Source: Pseudobdellovibrionaceae bacterium | GTDB taxonomy: Bacteria > Bdellovibrionota > FAC87 > UBA2466 > JACKAF01 | Direction: 5' to 3' | Assembly (NCBI GenBank): GCA_020635235.1 | Contig: JACKAF010000002.1 | Location: 372,001-436,000, forward strand | Length of the DNA stretch: 64,000 nt | In this document: one piece after another, positions 60,709 through 64,000 of the stretch | Layout of the letters: each line of letters opens with the position of its first letter | Position numbering within the stretch: the first letter of the stretch is position 1 | The notes under the pieces: model-generated | What the model saw: the letters and a program-made list of their open reading frames with translations, nothing else | What the model was told of the DNA's origin: nothing | Databases searched by the model: none | Position numbers and translations under genes: made by a program

Positions 60709-61238
60709 TCAACGCGGCGCTCGACGATTTTTCGCTCCCTCATAACCGCCGCTGGAAAGAGCTCACATTCTTCCTTCTCGCTATGGATTTTAAGATCAGC
60801 CTCGAGCGACCTCAAAACCTCATAGAGTTCCTTCACCACTGGCGTGGTTTCTGGGGTTACTTGAAAGTCGTTGGTAATTCGTCGAATCCGCTCGAAATGA
60901 AGATCGAGATCTTTATGTTCATTCTCCATCACTCGAATCGGGTTCTCGATACCTCCGCAGAACTTCTCCGTGTTGAGCCCATCCTCAATTCGCTGAAACA
61001 TCGGAAAAAGAACCTCTTCCTCCTTTTCCATATGCATATGCATGGTCATCGCCAATGACTGAAAAGACATCCCTAGCTTGTTGATAAGTGGATTATCTAA
61101 GTTCTCCGTGGCGGCTTCGCGCAAAAGAACTTTCGCCCGTTCAATCCATTGTCGGGTAGGTTCGTGGTGCTCCTTCAATACGCCCTCTACCATCTGCTTC
61201 AGTGACAATATTTTTAAGACTGGTTCTTGTTCGAGCAT
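60705..61238 (-). CDS. Hemerythrin-like Ric/YtfE-type di-iron protein
   Basis: A 177-residue four-helix protein with hemerythrin HHE motifs: KEHHEPTRQWIE, HMHMEKEEEVLFPMF, ENEHKDLDLHFERI and HSEKEECELFPAAV, providing the His/Glu di-iron ligands. Ric (YtfE/ScdA) proteins repair Fe-S clusters after NO damage or reduce NO directly. The usual N-terminal ScdA extension is absent. It starts 12 bp after the actF stop, and its stop overlaps the nnrS start, so it belongs to the same operon. Confidence 0.87.
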   Translation of the reverse strand: MLEQEPVLKILSLKQMVEGVLKEHHEPTRQWIERAKVLLREAATENLDNPLINKLGMSFQSLAMTMHMHMEKEEEVLFPMFQRIEDGLNTEKFCGGIENPIRVMENEHKDLDLHFERIRRITNDFQVTPETTPVVKELYEVLRSLEADLKIHSEKEECELFPAAVMRERKIVERRVE

Positions 61239-61250
61239 AGTGTTTTCCTC

Positions 61251-62408
61251 TCACTGAGTGAGGTGTAGGCCCTCTTCAAAATAGACGTCTTCTTTTTGGA
61301 TGATTCTGCGCCTGCCGAGTGCGGCAGCGCATACCAAAACAAAGAAGCCTCCAAATCCCAATCCGATTCCCACCTCAACCCATCCAATGGAAGGCCCCGT
61401 CACCTTCGATGACTCGAAGACCTTTGGCGCGATGAGGAGAAAGAGATCAAGCCATCTTCCTATAAGGAGGCAGATTCCTATCCTGAGGAGAACTTCCCGA
61501 TTCCTCTTCATCTCTCGTGGCATCAGAACAAAAAACGGAATAATCCAATTCAGCACAAGATTGAAATAAAATAGCCAGTCCCAATCGTTCTGGGTCCTTA
61601 ACAGATAGTAAGTCGTTTCCTCGGGAATATTCGTGTACCAAATGAGTAGGTACTGCGAGAGCCACATGTAGGCCCAGAATGTGGTAAAGCCAAAAAGAAG
61701 TTTCCCAAGATCATGGTAGTGATTTTCGTTAATTACACCGGAAAGAAACCCGCGCTTATCTAAGACGAAGACAGCGATGGTCAGGACACTCACGCCGGCA
61801 ACAAAAAATCCGGAAAAGCAATACAGTGCGAATATTGTGCTATACCAGTGCGGCTCAATCGACATAATCCAATCGAAACTCGCAAAGGAAAAGGTGAACG
61901 CAAAGACAATTAGGAAGATCACCGCCCACTTCACCCGATTGGGCGACTGATCTCTCGATGCCTTTATCAGCTTTCCAGAGAGCCACACCCACAATCCTAA
62001 AAAAACAATCAGCCGGGTCAGAAAAAATGGAATATTGAGATAGGCTTGCTTCTCCGCCAGCACGGGATGGTGAAGAGCGGCCTCTGCGTGAGTCCACTCA
62101 AAGAGAGTGTGTGCCCCGCCGAGAGAAGATAGTACGAGTAGCACTCCCCCAGGAATGAGAAAAGAACTCATGCACTCGGCCACGCTCTTGTAGGGGGCGA
62201 GCCAAGCCGCACTACTCACCTCCGCAACGGCCAAAATAAAGGCTCCGAATAGGGCGGCACAGAGAAAATAAATCGCCCCGATGTGAAGGCTAATCCATAC
62301 GTTCGTCGGTGAAAAAATGAATCCCAAAACCGTGGACAGGATTCCAGCTCCAACAAGAGTAAGAGCCCAGTTTCGGTACTTGCTTGGGAGCTGAAACAAG
62401 TTACTCAT
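61251..62408 (-). CDS. actF: Alternative Complex III subunit ActF
   Basis: A 385-residue NrfD/PsrC-like membrane subunit of ACIII (quinol:cytochrome c oxidoreductase), with about ten helices. HIGAIYFLCAALFGAFILAVAEVSSAAWLAPYKSVAECM and FSFASFDWIMSIEPHWYSTIF match ActF. The ATG at 62408 is chosen because GAGGAG lies 9 bp upstream; a TTG at 62417 is the alternative. It overlaps actE by 8 bp. ActF may take part in quinol binding or proton handling beside ActC. Confidence 0.92.
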   Translation of the reverse strand: MSNLFQLPSKYRNWALTLVGAGILSTVLGFIFSPTNVWISLHIGAIYFLCAALFGAFILAVAEVSSAAWLAPYKSVAECMSSFLIPGGVLLVLSSLGGAHTLFEWTHAEAALHHPVLAEKQAYLNIPFFLTRLIVFLGLWVWLSGKLIKASRDQSPNRVKWAVIFLIVFAFTFSFASFDWIMSIEPHWYSTIFALYCFSGFFVAGVSVLTIAVFVLDKRGFLSGVINENHYHDLGKLLFGFTTFWAYMWLSQYLLIWYTNIPEETTYYLLRTQNDWDWLFYFNLVLNWIIPFFVLMPREMKRNREVLLRIGICLLIGRWLDLFLLIAPKVFESSKVTGPSIGWVEVGIGLGFGGFFVLVCAAALGRRRIIQKEDVYFEEGLHLTQ

Positions 62409-62958
62409 TCTTGCCAACTCCTCTCAGCCCATTGACATAGTGGACCAGCTTCCATCGGTCTTGGGGCAGAATTTGTAAAGCGTGCGGAGGCATGAGCCCG
62501 GACCCTCGGGTAATGATGTGATAGAGCGCCCCGTCGGTAAGTTCCTTGATCCTTTTGGTAGAAAAAGAGGGAGGATTGGGAAATTTGGGAATGATAGGGC
62601 CGTCCCCTTGTCCAGAGACTCCATGACAGACGAGGCACATGTGTTGATATACCTCCTTGCCACGGGCGAGCGCCTGGGCAGTCAGCGGAATTGGATTCTT
62701 CAATTCTCGCGATGCCTTCGCGCGATCCTCGTCCGTAGACCCATAAGGATAGGGCTCGGTCCCCCGAGCAACGGTTCCTCGCACGGGAGGTAACATCGTC
62801 TTTCCATCTGCCGTAAGAGGATTTTTCGAGTAGGGCTGGAAGGGAACCGAATGAACCATGTCGGGAAACACTTCAAAACCCTTCTCTTTGGGATCGTCGG
62901 TACATCCCCCGAGAAGCATCACAGCTGCCAGGAACAACAATGAACATTCTCCCCTCAT
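62401..62958 (-). CDS. actE: ACIII monoheme cytochrome c subunit ActE
   Basis: A 185-residue lipoprotein with lipobox LLGGC and one heme site CLVCHG, followed by a distal methionine (GSGLMPPH) typical of class I cytochromes. The N-terminal third, FPDMVHSVPFQPYSKNPLTADGKTMLPPVRGTVARG, matches ACIII ActE. It passes electrons from the complex to a periplasmic or oxidase-bound acceptor. Overlaps: 4 bp with actD upstream and 8 bp with actF downstream. Confidence 0.94.
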   Translation of the reverse strand: MRGECSLLFLAAVMLLGGCTDDPKEKGFEVFPDMVHSVPFQPYSKNPLTADGKTMLPPVRGTVARGTEPYPYGSTDEDRAKASRELKNPIPLTAQALARGKEVYQHMCLVCHGVSGQGDGPIIPKFPNPPSFSTKRIKELTDGALYHIITRGSGLMPPHALQILPQDRWKLVHYVNGLRGVGKNE

Positions 62959-63479
62959 ACTTCCTGCTCCTCATGCTGAATGTGAGAGGCTCCAAGTTCC
63001 TGCAAGATACAACTGAGATCCGCCGCATCTACTTTGGCCGCCTGATGCTCGACCGCAATCCAAAATCCATCGCTAGTCACATTTCGGTTGGGCGTGGCTG
63101 CCGTTTTTCCCGGATAGAGCCGACTTCGGAAAAAGAAGGCCGCAACACTGACTAGCCCTCCCAAAAGAACAGTCACCTCAAAAGTGACTGGGATGAAGGC
63201 GGGTATCGAAGCAAAGGGCTTTCCTCCCACGTTAATCGGCCAGTCTTGTGCCGAAGTCCAAATCTGGAACCACATCGAAACCAGACAGCCGATACTTGCG
63301 GCAACAAAGCAGACGATAGGCAAACGACTCCGTGTTTCTCCTAAGACTTCGTCCAGTCCATGCACCGGAAACGGCGTAAAGGCATCAATAAGCGAAATTC
63401 CCTGGCCTCTAAGTTCTTTAGCCGCATGAAGAAGCGCTTTTTCATCGGAAAAGGAAGCGTAGGTGACGGATCTAACCAT
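62955..63479 (-). CDS. actD: ACIII subunit ActD (DUF3341)
   Basis: A 174-residue membrane protein. TYASFSDEKALLHAAKELRGQGISLIDAFTPFPVHGLDE is the soluble N-terminal signature of ActD, followed by two membrane helices (PIVCFVAASIGCLVSMWFQI and IPVTFEVTVLLGGLVSVAAFFF) with the WPINVGGKPFASIPAFIPVTFE loop. Its role in ACIII is structural. It overlaps actC by 8 bp. Confidence 0.93.
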   Translation of the reverse strand: MVRSVTYASFSDEKALLHAAKELRGQGISLIDAFTPFPVHGLDEVLGETRSRLPIVCFVAASIGCLVSMWFQIWTSAQDWPINVGGKPFASIPAFIPVTFEVTVLLGGLVSVAAFFFRSRLYPGKTAATPNRNVTSDGFWIAVEHQAAKVDAADLSCILQELGASHIQHEEQEV

Positions 63480-64000
63480 GTGTCACCTCCTTACCGTGTG
63501 CTTTGCCGTAATGAAGAACCCCTTTTACTTCGCTGATGGCAATCATCGGAAGAAACCGAAGGAAAAGGAGAAAGCAGGTAAAGAACAGTCCGAACGTTCC
63601 CAGAAAAGTGGCTTTCTCGACCCACGTCGGTGCGTAATCCGCCCAACTCGACGGCAAGTAATCGCGGTGAATAGAGGTGGTGATGATCACGAATCTTTCA
63701 AACCACATTCCGATATTGACGACGATGGACATTCCCAGCAGAAACAGAACGTTCAAGCGGAGACGTTTGATCCAAAGCAATTGAGGAAGAACCACATTGC
63801 ACGTTACCATCGTCCAAAAGGCCCAAGCGAAAGGGCCGGTCGCGCGGTTAATGAAAACAAAACGTTCGTAAGCATTCCCGCTGTACCAGGCCATGAAGAA
63901 CTCGGTGGAGTATGCGAGTGCCACCATGAGCCCAGTAAGCTGCAACACCTTACACATCATCTGGAGATGGCCATCCGTAATGTAGGAATCAAGTTTCATC
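63472..64000 (-). CDS. actC: ACIII subunit ActC, C-terminal part (partial)
   Basis: The last 175 residues of an NrfD/PsrC-like quinol-binding membrane subunit. The true start lies to the right of the window. Visible are several helices with MVALAYSTEFFMAWYSGNAYERFVFI, FWTMVTCNVVLPQLLWIKRLRLN, IGMWFERFVIITTSIHRDYLPSSWADYAPTWVE and GLFFTCFLLFLRFLPMIAISEVK. This matches ActC; the preceding actA and actB genes are expected just outside. Confidence 0.92.
   Translation of the reverse strand, partial: MKLDSYITDGHLQMMCKVLQLTGLMVALAYSTEFFMAWYSGNAYERFVFINRATGPFAWAFWTMVTCNVVLPQLLWIKRLRLNVLFLLGMSIVVNIGMWFERFVIITTSIHRDYLPSSWADYAPTWVEKATFLGTFGLFFTCFLLFLRFLPMIAISEVKGVLHYGKAHGKEVTHG

Overview
The window reads as a compact chromosome segment of a Gram-negative bacterium. 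It has many predicted outer-membrane barrels, lipoproteins and signal-peptide proteins, a class III adenylate cyclase beside a FecR/fibronectin-type gene, ACIII-type respiration and very tight gene packing: convergent genes abut or overlap at 2111-2232, 18556/18557, 52818-52821 and 57697/57698. This style fits Bdellovibrionota or a related former-deltaproteobacterial lineage, but that placement is inference from gene content. No rRNA, tRNA, IS element or CRISPR array was seen.

Layout. (1) 1-25,900 is mainly housekeeping and envelope: a 5'-truncated TolB-like/Omp85-like protein, a degenerate nucleotidase-like lipoprotein, CtpA protease, a TadG-like protein, TsaD, a dicarboxylate/amino-acid symporter, a tandem Usp, two secreted beta-propeller proteins, RsmA, a FadL-like barrel, a panB-panC-DUF502-smpB operon, a barrel/FecR pair divergent from an adenylate cyclase, an acetyltransferase and a zinc-finger thioredoxin. 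(2) 25,900-38,900 is metabolic and surface-related: SDR, MddA-like methyltransferase, FadD, sulfotransferase, Rieske oxygenase, an MBOAT/SGNH polysaccharide O-acetylation pair, a peroxiredoxin-like protein and several unknown secreted proteins, one with a Cys-His-Asp pattern. (3) 38,900-41,750 is a small plasmid- or element-like island: a recombinase-domain fragment, an operon of ParA and a winged-helix protein, a small XRE regulator, a large inverted-repeat operator and a candidate terminated RNA. Nineteen copies of a 15-bp GAG-nnnn-CTC unit are embedded in the coding sequence of both operon genes. This is the most unusual structure in the window. (4) 42,159-64,000 is an anaerobic (nitrate/NO) respiration supercluster: MoeB-rhodanese, a sigma-54 activator, a Moco-RNA-like leader, moaA-moaCB-MOT1-moeA-moaD-moaE-mobA, CBS proteins, carbonic anhydrase, narK-porin-narK, and an operon of Alternative Complex III subunits, a Ric-type hemerythrin, NnrS and a PLP decarboxylase.

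How region 4 fits together. Molybdate would enter by the MOT1 permease and be built into Mo-bis-MGD cofactor for a nitrate reductase that lies outside the window. Nitrate and nitrite would cross by the porin and the two NarK carriers, electrons would pass through ACIII, and Ric and NnrS would handle nitrosative damage. Perfect FNR/DNR-type palindromes precede moaA and narK, and each is followed by the same 19-bp element (17/19 identical). This suggests common control by oxygen or NO.
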